Below are positions 47,685-60,087 of a DNA stretch of 64,000 nt, in pieces (within the stretch, counting starts at the first letter, position 1; each line of letters opens with the position of its first letter). Below the pieces are notes generated by a model. That model was not told the DNA's origin. It ran no database searches and saw only the letters and a program-made list of their open reading frames with translations. A program made the translations under genes and the position numbers. The stretch is from Pseudoscleropodium purum. Lineage: Eukaryota; Streptophyta; Bryopsida; Hypnales; Brachytheciaceae. Where the stretch lies: the NCBI GenBank assembly GCA_963969395.1, contig OZ017796.1, positions 3,412,501-3,476,500 of the forward strand, written 5' to 3'.

Positions 47685-50600
47685 TTAAAACTTCCAACAA
47701 GCATTACAATTCATACAAGTAATAAATGTAGTCATAGGTTCATCAGCACTTCTAGTTTGCATTTGAAAATAGGTGGTTTTCCGTTGCAAACATTTGTGGC
47801 ACTTAAATTGATCAGTAGAGGCCATTGCTTGTACACCTCGTTCACACTCAAACATAGCCTTCGCTTTGATATCTTCAGTCTCTTTCTTCCTATAATTGCT
47901 TGCCATATCATCACTTGTCATGGTGATGATGGCTTCAGGTTTTATTTTACCCAACAAGATTTCTCGCCTAAAGTCTGGGTTCTTATCATCCTTGATGTTG
48001 AACATGATGGACCTACACCATAGCTCCAAGTGAACAAATTTAAGGTGGTTTTATGGAGACTAGCATGTACAAAATTAAAATAAAAAAAACATAATCAAGA
48101 AAATATAGCCTAGAATAGAAACAACTAATGACAAAGAAGTTTCTTATTATTACTACAAAATCTAAGACGTACACAAATTTTGAAGGAATATTGTACACTT
48201 TGAAGACTATACAGTCCTCATTATATATATGGCCTTGTAAATATGGTTTTAGATAAAATTGAATTAATTTAAGAATTTGTAAAAAATAAATAACATAAGA
48301 AAATTGATCACAAGGAGAAAAGATAAACATGATGTGTTTGATCAGTAAGGAGACTTTTTAAGAATAAATAAGAACTCTCCCTATAATTAGTTGCTTATGT
48401 AACTATCCCTAGAACATTTTGCTTACAACCATCCAAAATTTTCAATAAAGTGAATGGAAATGTCTCCCTATAGCATGGAGTATTGTATTTTCATCTCTTT
48501 ATTGTACAAATGACATATCTTGATGATTTGAATTTCAACAAAAGTATCATTAAAGTTTTGTTTTATTAAAAATATTATATAGCATTTTTGAATTTATGTT
48601 ATAGATGTTTTTTTAATTGTAAAGGCCTAAGCCATAAAGGGCCATAAAGTTTGTCAATAAACATAAAATTTTCAAGTTGATTTTTGCATTGCATATTTTA
48701 GCCCATAACAACAACAAATCAAATGATTAGCAAAACTAACTTTTTCAATACGAAACATAACATTCTTCATCAAGCTAAGAGCCTCCCACTAAACTTCAAC
48801 AAAAAATTAGCCATATTTGGAAAATGATTCTGCTTTCAAAAGGATGAAGTGGATACATTTTCTTGATTCAAAGTGTGGATTTTTTTTCTTTTGAGCCTAT
48901 GGTAACTATACCTAGAACTGTACCTTTTTGAAATCAACTTTGAGAGATTATTACCTAAAATGTACTTCTAGTGTTCATAATAGTGTACAATCAATTTTAG
49001 AAACACCTATTTTTAGAGCTTTGTAAATTCATAATTTATTCATATAATGTTCAAAAAATGCTTTCTAAAAGAATTTAAAATCTCCTTTTGATAACCAATA
49101 AGATCCACAATAATTTTTTAATATAATAGAAACTATGTTGAATTATTTCTTTTGTCTCTTTTATCAATGGTTATTTTATATTTTGGGGATGCTTCAATAG
49201 TGTTTGGATAACCCTTGCTTCATTGGTTTAGAATGTTATAACGGGCTCTATCCTTCAACCTTATAAGGACGCTATGGATTGATAGATGACTTCCCTATAC
49301 AAACAAAGAATGCACCTATTGGTTCAATAATTAAAGAATTTTGCTCATGGGCTTGCATACTTTCAAGATTTAGGGTTCCAAAGCTTAATTGCTAAGAGTT
49401 CCTAGTGTTTGGAGGTTTAAGAACATCATTGCTTTTGAAGTTTTATAAGTCTAAATGTTACTAAGGTGTAGATATTTCAACCATACAATCTTGTATTGTA
49501 CACAATATAGATGACATGTATCAAATTTGAAGCCATTTGCCCACATAGATTGCAAAATTATGATGTTTTAGTGTTGGAAAAGGATGCTTCAATTTTCTGA
49601 GCAACACATTGGAGGTGAAATTCAATTTCTATAACTACTCAAATGAAAAACTTTAATTTATAAGGTGCTTCAAAACTAGCATAAATGTACATTGGTGAAT
49701 GAAAATAGCATTCAAATGACTAACAATGTTTGCAAAATGACTTTGAAATGTCAGAAAGTAGCAGAAGCAATTGCAAAAAACCATCTTAGGCTAAACCTCT
49801 TTCTATTGAAATGATTTTCAAACACTCAATACTTCTTGGATTGATATGAAATCTTAACCACAAAAACTAGACTAGTATGCACAAATTTTTCAATTTAAAA
49901 AAATTAAAAATGGACAATGTACGAAGAAGAAACAAGTCACCAAAGTTCAATATAATCCAAAAATGTCCAGATTTTGAACTTTGAATGTCTCTCAAACATT
50001 CAAAAAAACTTGGATTGACATGAAATTTTTACCACAATAACTAGACTTCAAGGGGAATCTAAATCAATAGATTTGAAAATGAACATTGGATGAAGAAGAT
50101 ACAAGCCCCCAAAGTTGCAGCCATCAAAATGCAATTTTAATTGGTGAACTCAAATTGAACCCATGAACTTTGAATGGCTCCCAAAAAATCAGAAAACCTT
50201 GAATTGTTCTAAAAATTGTACCACATAAACTAGAAAAGAGAAAGCAGATTTCCCAACAAGTTTGATTAAATTTGGACGTCGGATGCAAAAGTTATAGCAC
50301 TTCGAATTGGACTTCCAAACTACCGTATGGGGGGACACTTTTGGTCACCTGGAGCGCGCAGGTGTTAAAAACACCAAAGAGGGGAAAACTGGCAAAACCT
50401 GTATTTGGCCTTCTCCTTCCCTTTGGAAAGGCCGAGCTTGGCAAACATCACATTCTCCACAGTCACCGCCACCTCCACCACGTTGATTAGCTTGGCCTTC
50501 TCCAAATCATCCCCAGCAGCCTCCTTGCCCACCTTGGCCAGCGCTTCCACCAACATCTCTCGAATCCTGTCCCTGGCACTATCGCCTGGCGCTTTCGGAA

Positions 50601-52280
50601 TGGGTCCGAGGTTGATCTCCGATGCTTTGCACTCCCCGGGGGAGCTCGAGGACATGGTGCTCGTGGACACCACGCTCGCAGCTTTCGGTGCCGCTGTCTT
50701 GGTCACTTTCACCTCCATCTTGAGTTGGGTGACTTTGGTGCTCTTGATTGCGGTCACTTTGGGTGGGGGAACTGGAGGGGAGACATCGGCGGAGTCGAGA
50801 GTCGAGAGCTTTTTCTTTGGGGCCAGTTTCTTGCTGTTGGAAGAGTTGGCTTCTGTTGAGACCACCTTCCTCCAATCCTGCAATAGGTCTTGCGCTGACT
50901 TGGAGATTTTCATGGAGGAGTGCTTGGTGAGCTTCCGCAACCGTTTGCCTACCTGCCATCTTGGATTGCCGGAGTTACACTCAATCCCTCATTTATGACC
51001 TCAAAAATGACGTGCTCTAAAATGACATTGTAGAATAACCTGTGCAGTTGTCAGATTATCATTGACAAGTATATTCAAACTATGTCCTGGTGATACAGTT
51101 GGGAAACCCCAGGTGGGAGGATTGAAGAGGCTTGGGTGTATGCTCTTTGAATTTTCATAAACGAACATTAAACTAAAGAATTGTCATGTTAGAGTGGGTT
51201 TCAGAGTAGTCATTGACTGTCGTTATTGTTCGTTCTCATTGTGGAACGACATTGATCACTTCGGGCACTTGCATGATTCAACAACTCTCCAATGTTGTAA
51301 ATTGTGACCTGTGGATAATGGATTTCGGTGTTGAATACTCAATTCCTCTCATCGTCAAGCCTTGGAACTGGATGCTCAACACTCGAGACTTATCATCCAA
51401 TTTCAGAGAAGATCAGAGAAGATGCACCCGCTTATTGGTCCCTCCATTCCATTGTTGGAAGCACACAACATTGAACACTTCCATCAGTAGATGGGGTGTT
51501 TTTAGTGAAAGATGTAGCTGAAACAAATGTAGCCTGTTGGTTTATATTTGGTGAAGGTTAAGACTCTAACGACTACAAAAATAATCCACCCCAGCCATTT
51601 TCTTTAGGAACATCTTTGCCTGTCTTGCTAATAATGTTACGTGAAACCGACTAATGATGGCTACCAAGTTTGAATGCTCTGTTTCTAGGTTAGTGGAATA
51701 ACGGAATAATATACATGAGTGCTGTGCAGAATAATCTTGGGCACTTCAATTGTGTGTACTGTAAAATTGAGATTCGTCCAATTCACAACAACGTCATTAC
51801 TATAGATCATTTCGAGGTTCTGAACAACATCATCATAACGTAAAACGGTCTACATGGTCTCTTGTAGGACCATAGAAAACGTGCATATTCTATCGCTACT
51901 TCGACCCAACTGCCAGCAGTGAACAAAGGGAGGGCAGGACTGGTTGTTCGTGAGACCCAGAAACGCACTTGGAAACCTTCAAAAGATCACAATGCACCTA
52001 CCAAAAACACCCCAAAAATTGCACCAATGTATTACAAAAGACAAGACTCTGCATGCATATGAAAACCAAGGGAAGAGACCGAAAGTCCGGGTACCTGAGT
52101 GGACAAGAGAAGAGCAGTGGAGATTTCCACTGCGCCGATGGCTTTCAATGCATCTGTGCACCGTGTTTCCTCGCTCGCATCCACCACGGCAGTCCCTTCT
52201 CCGTCATCCTCAAGATTACACGCCTTCCGTGCAGCTTTGCTAGCTTTCTCAAACAACTCCAGCAGCTCCGCTTCCGCCAT
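47685..52280 (-). CDS. TFIIS: Transcription elongation factor TFIIS
   Basis: TFIIS stimulates RNA cleavage by backtracked RNA polymerase II. Exons on the minus strand: 52280-52095 (62 codons, MAEAELLELFEKASKAARKA), 50952-50399 and 48012-47685, joining in phase to 355 aa. Domain I (LW domain) spans the first intron: ALKAIGAVEISTALLLSTQ, then VGKRLRKLTKHSS and LLQDWRKVV. A Ser/Pro/Lys linker follows. Domain II runs from DSARDRIREMLVEAL across the second intron into SIMFNIKDDKNPDFRREILL and SDDMASNYRKKETEDIKAKA. The C-terminal zinc ribbon has FKCHKCLQRKTTYFQMQTRS, the catalytic acidic pair in SADEP and a second CMNC. The usual C-terminal NRWKFC reads NACWKF, so the last Cys is absent. Length is typical of plant TFIIS. 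Introns are 1,142 and 2,386 nt; the second holds a tandem repeat. Confidence 0.95.
49815..50290. repeat. Degenerate tandem repeat in TFIIS intron 2
   Basis: About 2.7 units of 175-180 bp. Landmarks recur at each unit: ACTTTGAATG(T/G)CTC, CTTGGATTGA(T/C)ATGAAAT, TACCACA(A/T)AA(A)CTAGA and ACGAAGAAGA or ATGAAGAAGAT followed by ACAAG. The last unit is the most diverged and ends about 110 bp before exon 2. Confidence 0.65.
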
Positions 52281-53334
52281 GCTCACAACTACCCTTTCGC
52301 CCTAAAATTGCAACAACCCCCCTTGTAGACTTGCTATTGCCTAACCTGCACCACGGGACGGCATTTTCATGGAGAGGTGAAGGCAGGACAGGGAGAGGGA
52401 AATGCCGGAGACCACCCTCCTTGGCATGCCAAGCGAAGGAGGCAGCGCCAACTAACTACTTGGCTTTTCTTTACATAAGCATGGGTGGATTAGTTAATCA
52501 GGTCTGGAAGGTGCTTGTGTCTATAACTCTCGTCGTCAGTTTTGGAATCCCAAGTGCTGGAGCGGAACTTTCTGTGGAGTGTGGTCGCAACCACATTTTG
52601 GGTTGCAATTTTGGGATGCGAGATTCGCTGTGGAGACGTCAAGGTTTGCGGAAGCCTGCAACGAGATGTTTGACTTACATCTCCCTGTTTTGATACTCAG
52701 CTTGGGAGTTATTATGCTGGCTCTGAGTATGAAAGTGTCTGCAAGGCGAGAATATTTCTATTCATTATCAACATGCACAAGATTTGAGATGAAACAAGCA
52801 GCTACGTTGGAAGAGTCTCTAGCACCCTATAATACTGACCCGCTTTTGGAGTAACAAACAAAATGTTCATATTCAGTGTAGATGTAGCTTTGGTCAAAAG
52901 CAAGGCCTCCTTTCCTTTGGATCCAAGGTAGTCGACTTAGGTCACAATATGGGGTGTCAGAGTACACAATTTCTATTCGTTCTTTCCACTTTGAGCCCTG
53001 CGATATTGTGAGCCCAAATTCTCATGAGAATACGTGGATTTGCATAGTCTTCACTTCTGAAGTCTCGTTCGAGAATCACCTCTTACCATATTGCAGAATA
53101 TAGCTCTTGCTCTGTGATACCCCCTAATTGGGCTTATGGAATTACCCTCCCAATTCCTAAAGCATCCATTCAAAGGGAAATCCCGGGTTTCTGCATAGTC
53201 AGGAACATTTGTGGCTCCATATGCCATCAAATAGAGAATATTGAACCCCACTGTCAAACGGGTGATACGGAGGGAAATGGGGCAAAGGGACTCGAAAATT
53301 TACCCGATGTATGAACACGAAAAGGAAACAAAAT
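52281..53334. other. Spacer between TFIIS 5' end and RbfA 3' end
   Basis: Holds the TFIIS upstream region and the RbfA 3' flank. One open frame, 52478-52693 plus, starts MGGLVNQVWKVLVSITLVVS and resembles a signal peptide (possible cut after SAGA), followed by 40 residues. It could be the first exon of a small secreted protein, but nothing downstream supports it. Confidence 0.3.
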
Positions 53335-56300
53335 TTACTTGATAAATATGATGTTCTCATCGTCATTAAAATCAAGATCCCTAAATTCCTCATCATCCCA
53401 GTCAATAACATCGTCATCGTCATCGTCTGCTGCTACTTTTTTGTTGGAAGCAACTTTGGAAGACCCTTTTGTTTTCGTCTTCTTTTTCGGTTTAAAATTA
53501 ATTGGCGTGTCATCCTTCTCTTTGACATCTACATCAAAATCATCATCGTCATCTACGGGAGTAACGAGCTGGCTTGGAGAACTATCTCCACTCTCCTTCC
53601 GTTCCCGGTCCTGCTTAACCCTGTCGAGAAGGTCGAGTACCTAAACAATCCAGTGTCAAATTAGCATCAAATCAAATGTATCTCAATCTGAAAGAGGTAG
53701 CAAGGAACTAAACAAAAGCTAATTAAGGAAGAATATATCAGCATATCAAGAAGCAGACAAACCTATGTGCTAATGCTATGAGCTGGCCAGAGAAAAAGCT
53801 ATACAATAGAATAAAGTACCGATTCCATGTTAAGAGACACTTTAGATAAAAGCATCAAGCTCAAGACAACAAGCTTAAAATATAAACTAACACTGATGTG
53901 CAGCTAGGGGAGATATAACAAGTGTAAACTAATCAATTTCATTTAGGACAAGCGTATATGACGTAACAATGTCCAATCGAGGTGGCTGGAAACTTGATTA
54001 TCTCCAAAAAAAATAGCATGCCCCATAGGAGCCATGTAAGCACCACCTCTTCATGGTCATTCTTGATGTACTAGGGCTAGTGCAAAATCTCCATTAAACA
54101 AAATGAATAAGAAAGACTTCTGCACCAATCAAGGTGTAAGATTTGTTCTTATCTCAAGCTTGATGCTTCAACCTGTGCAATCTTAAGTGGTCCTGAGAGC
54201 AATAAAGATAGGGTCAAAAAAGCTTACTCTGCTTCCTCTTTCCAAAGATTCATCTTTCACAAAGCGAACCTCTGGTGTCATACGTAAACTCATTCGCTTG
54301 CCCAAACCCATGCGCACATATTTCGCTTTCGACTTCAATCCTTCCAATGCTATCTCCTGCTCTCTTTCGTCCCCATAAATAGAAATAAAAACCTTCGCAA
54401 CCTGCAAGTATTCGAGTAATGAGTCTCTGCCAGGAGCAGTCATCGAAAAATCGTTCCTCCAGCCACATTTTAAAACGCCAGTGTAAAAGGTTCATGACTT
54501 CATTGAGAATAAGATTGTAAATATAAAAACTGATATGGACTTGATCCCATCTCCCTTCTCGTATATTGACCCTTGTTACCAACAAGAATTCATGAATTCA
54601 TACACTTGCTTGGCCTCGTTAGCAACTGATGTAAGCATGTCTTGGCTGAAACACCTAAGCCACTGCTCTTTAAATGAAAATGGGGTTGTCTACAGTCACC
54701 TCTGGTGGTCTATAATCTCCCAATTTGAAATCGCATAAGAAAATCCATACGGTGATAATAAAAAAAATGACCCCAATAGATTTGGTTTATGTATTCAAAG
54801 TGATATCCACAGCTCTATCGTGATCTCCCACAAACCATGCTTCTACACGTGTTAAAATGCTTAAAGTGACGCACATCGTATCCTCTTACCTTAAACTTCG
54901 CCCATTGCTAATGAAACAGTAGTCTAAACTCGAACGTCCGGTACTCATCAGTTTTATTGCACGAACTTTATAAACACAAGCCTCAAAAACATCAAAGGGA
55001 GGGAGTGCAAGGAAAAACCTGCAAGTCTTTAGAAATTTCGACATCGCTGATAGTGGCCATTGACGACAGGTACATATCAGCACCGAGACCAGATTCTGGG
55101 ACAATAGCCTGTTGTAGCACGGTATCATGTAAAAGCATATCAGCTAACTCCCTATGTATCTGCTGCTGCACCATCTTCACACGCCTCGGATGTGCCATAC
55201 AAACTACCTGCTCACGCTCCCCAACAACACACGGTTAGAACGAGCTGTAATTCGTTACTTGGATTCAAAACCAGCTGTAATGCAAAGCTGGATTTGAATC
55301 CGCGATTCGCATCAGCTTGCGGCGTCTGTAACCTCGAAGGGTAGTAGGTCGGATATAATCATTAGATTCCAAAATTGTCGTACTTTTCTGAAAAAACCTC
55401 AACCCAGCCACCGTTCCACGTGACTAAATATCTGTGAACACTGATTTTTGAATGGAAATGGGCTTGTCTACTCTCACTTCCAGTGGTTTACAACCTCCGG
55501 CTTGAATGATTACATGAGAAATTCATGTATAGTGAGAAACTTTCGATCTCATGAGCGTTTGGCACTTGTTCCCAAAGTGGTGTCTCTAAAAGGTCTACTG
55601 ATCTCTCAATGAAAGCACACCCTTACATACTGGTTTAAATGCTTACATTTGGATGCAAATAGTCTACCCTACCTCAGAACAAACATGCATTACACATTCT
55701 CTCTGAAGTTGCCAAACGGCAATATGAGTTACCGTGCCAAAAAAGAAAAAACTGTTCTACTGCAGAGGTATTCGTGAAGGTGAGGTTAGGGAGGGACACT
55801 CATAATCACCAGTGACCTAGGCTGCCCCCCTAAAATCTTATACAATAGGTACATATGTTGTAGACCACCTAAACACCAGTTATGAGTGTCGGTTTGAGAC
55901 CATCTACCAATAAAACTTTAAACCTTCCAAGTAATGCATTCTTTGGTGAGTTGGAAACCTCTAACAAGAACAAATTTTTTTATTTGACAAATCAAAGAAC
56001 AGGAACCACAACTGTGGTAGAGATATCTAATTGGGACGCGTACGTAAATGCAAATCGCGAAATTCTTGCACAATTATTACATATCGACTTTAAGGAAGTA
56101 TACCACCTTAACATTGGAACCCGTGTTGAAATTAGGTCATCTCCCAGTAAAACTTTGAACCTTTACATCTCTTGCGTATATAACCACAAAATACATTCTT
56201 TGGTGCATTGCAAATCTCTCATTAGAGCAATTATGCTCAGAGCAAAAGTTGTCGCGTTTAGGTGGGGCTCCCTTATCCCATTCAAGCCATACGTAGCAGA

Positions 56301-56586
56301 CAGCGAGGAAAACGCAACCAGCCGAACACATTAGGGTTGAGAATTCACCCACGAAATCACGTACCAAATTCTTCCGGCTCGTCACGAGCACCTGGTGCGG
56401 CAGCCTCGTGGAGGACGAAGAAGAGCAAAGACCCACGTCCCTTCTTCCCACGGCACTCATCCCCACGGCCGTCCTCGGGGCCACCAACATGACCGCCATC
56501 GCTTCTTCGCCGCTCAAAGTCCCACCACCAACGAAGAATTGCAACCCCACAACCCAGAGCAATCTCAAACGTAGCAGGAGAAGCAA
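53335..56586 (-). CDS. RBFA: Ribosome-binding factor A, plastid type
   Basis: RbfA binds the small ribosomal subunit and helps mature 16S rRNA. Minus-strand exons: 56586-56365, 55207-55019, 54401-54228 and 53640-53335, all phase 0, giving 296 aa. ATG 56499 (MAVMLVAPRTAVGMSAVGRR) would give 267 aa and looks more like a transit peptide: Ala/Ser/Arg-rich, few acids. The exon 1/2 border reads SRKNL/VVCMAHPRRVKMV, a typical plant RbfA start of the mature part. The KH-like core follows: HRELADMLL, ATISDVEISKDLQVAKVFIS, GLKSKAKYVRMGLGKRMSLR, TPEVRFVKDESLERGSRVLD. The C-terminal 90 residues are Lys-rich then very acidic (VAADDDDDDVIDWDDEEFRD), ending NIIFIK. Plastid targeting is inferred; mitochondrial targeting is possible. 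Confidence 0.92.
55882..56260. repeat. Diverged duplication inside RbfA intron 1
   Basis: GAGACCATCTACCAATAAAAC with AACCTT and GCATTCTTTGGTGAG at 55896-55955 is echoed by GGTCATCTCCCAGTAAAAC with AACCTT and ACATTCTTTGGTGCA at 56134-56206. A 150-codon plus-strand open frame (55882-56334) overlaps it but has no recognisable domain and starts before the repeat. I do not call it a gene. Confidence 0.4.
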
Positions 56587-59500
56587 TGCGTAGAACTATC
56601 TACAACAACGCATTGCCATCATCATAAATTACGATTATCTCAGCAGCAACGACCTCGAAACCTAAAACCGTGAGAATCACTGATCAACTACACGTAGACT
56701 CAGCTAACGTAATTCAATGCGTGTATCATCTTCTTTCTCCTGTTAAATATGAGGTTTGGTGAGACGGTAGAGAAGTTGAGAATAGACGACGTGATCGACC
56801 TGCAACTGAGCGGGGAGAAAATCAGCGAGAAGCGAAGAACAATCTTCACAATTTCATACCAAGGTCAGCGACATCTACAACAAATGTACGAGGAACTCAA
56901 ACTACCTCAAAGGAATGCAATGGATACTTTCAATTAGAGTTCCAAATCACGCCTCTTTCTCTCTCTCTTTCTGAAACATTAATGGGGACCGAAACCGCAA
57001 AACCCAAAAGCAGAACAGGAACACCCAAATCCCATCTGCACAGACCAAGCTGCTCTTATCAACGACCAGGTGAAAGTGAGGACCGAGGTGAAAGTGCAGG
57101 AACGCAACACTGAAAGCTCGCTGTGGATCCGGGTGTACGGGTGTACGGGTATCTATATCGAAGAGGGCGGTGACATCGGATCTCGTTTGTTCCATGATCT
57201 GCCGTGGTTCGTCTGAAGGATGATTTGCATCAGGGCTTTTTTTTCTTCATATTTCACAAAGTGCCAAAGTGTCGACTTTAAATGTTTTAGAGGTGCTCAA
57301 AATTTCAACATTCATCCACATATCAAATAGAAAATGTCACATTAGCATATATCACATATTCATAATTATGTTTTCATCCACAATCTGGGATTTCATCCAA
57401 GATTTTTTTTTAATTTGAGGTTTTTAGGTGAAAAACTAATTGGTTTTTCATCATTTTCTAGCCAAATTATTGTTTTTGGGTGCAATTTGGCACTATAAAG
57501 CCCAAAAAAAAGCACTAATTTGCATCCACACCTCTACAACCTGCAATTTTAAAGCCCAAAATGTACACGAACAAGAATGGTGTAACCATGAGGCTTTGTA
57601 GTAGATCAAGAACAATATTAATTTATTGATAAACCCAAATGGTCTTGTGCAGTGTGAATGCAGTTGTAGATAGGATTTGAAAAATAGAATTAAGAAACTA
57701 CAATTGATGCCATAGTCTATGTACAAAAGACAAAGCTAACAAATGGAGTTTTGTAACGTAGTGATAATCAAAAGTAATAGTGACATTAATCCATTAACCT
57801 AGTAAGGACACTTGGAGACTCATAGTGTCCAATGAATGACCTTTAGGAAACAATAAAAACAAATATTGCCTTGTGCCTATTAGTAGTGTGCCTTGTGCCA
57901 AGGTATCTTCTTCCATACATTACTAGTGGGCTTTGTGCTATTGCCACAATTAAAAGAAAAGAAAAAGCGATTTTCTAATTTTTAAATTCACAAAAAAATT
58001 TAATTCAATAACTTTCACACTATAGGTCCAAATGATACAAAACAAAGTCTGTATACTCCTCATGAAGAGGTTTCCAAAAATAATATAAACATGGCTAGAG
58101 GACATATGATTTTTACTGTAAAAATAAAGCAAACAAATAGCCTCAAGGTATAGAAATTAAGCTATCTATTTTTGTTTGTTTATTACAGTGATAGTGAGAT
58201 CTTTGGAACCATGTGTCCACTAGTCATATTCATGATATGGTTAGAAAGTTCTCTACAAGGAAGGGTGCACAAACTTTGTTTTGTAACATTTAGACATACA
58301 ATGTAAAAGTTTTTGACATATAACTAAATATCTTCATGATATTTTTTATTCAACTATAGATAAAATGGAAAACAAAAGCACAACAAAATCATAATGAAAG
58401 CATGACAAAACTAGGCCAATGGCATAAGGCTACACTATTTTATCTTGAAAATTATTCTAGTCACTCAAATTAGTAAAATCACACTACATGATAAGAGATG
58501 ATAATATTATAACCACAATGAAACATTCAATTCTATGATTTTCCAAAAATCAAAATGGAATGAAAACTATAAAATACACATTATTAAAATCAAAATGCAA
58601 AATAGATGATTTTGTTAGCTTAACTTAAATTTTGGGCAAAAAAACAATCTAAAATCCAATTTGTAAGTAATCCAAATGATCTCAAAGAAAATTTAAGAAA
58701 TAAAAGACCACCAAAATCTCTTAGCATCCAAAACTAAATAAAAATCATCAATTTTTCATTGTCAAATGAAAGCAAAGTCTTTGAAGTGACATAGAATGGT
58801 GCCATTGGCATACTTTGGGTCAAAGAAGTACTTGCAAGAGTGAAGCAAGTAAGATAGAATCCATTTCACATGTGTTTGATACATTTTCATTTTTTATTAC
58901 ATTTTTGAGGTGGAAAATTCAATATTGCCACTACTAATGTTTGCTAGCATATGGTATATATTAGTGCATTACTAAAATTATAGCTAGAAAGACTCTATAA
59001 TTTAATATTAGAATATAAGATATTTAAATAGGTATACAAAAAATATTTAATATTAGTATAAGCTCATGTAAGCCTTCTACCCAAGTATTGCAATGAATAT
59101 CATCTTATGATACATTAGTATGTAGAATAAGATCCCTTGACCCACAAACAAACATTTTATTCACACTGACCTCTTTTGAAGACTGGAGTTTTTATCTATC
59201 TATCTATTTTTTTAGGATAAAATAGGATCAAACTAATTTTGAGTGTTTGTCCAAAAATATATCCAAATGAATTTAGGTGATAATTAGATACTCATTGTAA
59301 AATTATATGAACACTAAAATAGTGAGATTAAGATAGTGAAATTAGGAATATGTATTTTCAAAATTCTATCATTGGAATTTGAGCTCTTCTATCTTTAATT
59401 TTGAAACAATACACAAATGCTATACTTGAACTTCATCTACAATAAGTATAATTAAAACCAACACATTAAGAAAACTAGCAATATGTAGTAGTTGTTTATA

Positions 59501-60087
59501 TTTAAGTGCATCAAATATACAATTACCACTACATAGTCTTGATTTTTTGTACACTATTGGTTTTGGATGTAGTGACTTTTTTTTCTCAATTCATCACTCA
59601 AATAGGAAGGGTGTTGTAAAAATTCATCTATAAAGAAAGAAGGAGCTTAGAAAGAAAGGATAGTTTACATGTAGGATATAGCATAAGCTATCTATTGACC
59701 GCTTAATTAGCAAATCCTAACCATGCAATTGACTATGTGCTTATTATGCAAAAGAATAATATGGGAATGATGGGTGAAATTTGAGCAATTACATGTATGG
59801 TCAATGGTTGCATGTTTTAAAAAAAAAAATATGCACTTTTCTTCCTATATTCTCTTTAAATTTTTGTTGATAAGTCTTTTGCAGCAAAATTATTTTTATT
59901 ATAAAAGTAACCTTGAATATGAAACCACAAGCAAAATTTGAGCAAGTTTCAAGAAAATCTCAAGTTTTTATAAGTTCTTCAATGTTACGTGAGCCGTCAT
60001 TGACCATTCTAGAATAGAGAGGGTTAGAAACGGAATAAGACTTGCATTTAGGGTACCTACGATCTTCCATAGATAAGGGTTCAGGGT
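56587..60087. other. AT-rich spacer
   Basis: The first 600 bp are of balanced composition and include the likely RbfA promoter. Two short frames there (56749-56937 plus; 57195-56947 minus) lack recognisable motifs. From 57240 on it is AT-rich with repeat traces: CATCCA-rich 57290-57480, a partial copy of the 33820-34770 repeat at about 57930-58080, and a TCTA microsatellite at 59195-59208. No gene supported. Confidence 0.45.

Noticed and set aside
50405..50998. 197-codon plus-strand open frame
   Set aside because: It is the reverse-strand shadow of TFIIS exon 2, which has clear domains and splice sites.
52478..52693. Small secreted protein gene
   Set aside because: The signal-peptide look is suggestive, but there is no domain, no continuation and no splice support; kept only as a note in the spacer entry.
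55882..56334. 150-codon plus-strand gene inside RbfA intron 1
   Set aside because: It contains a diverged internal duplication of non-coding character and no recognisable protein features.
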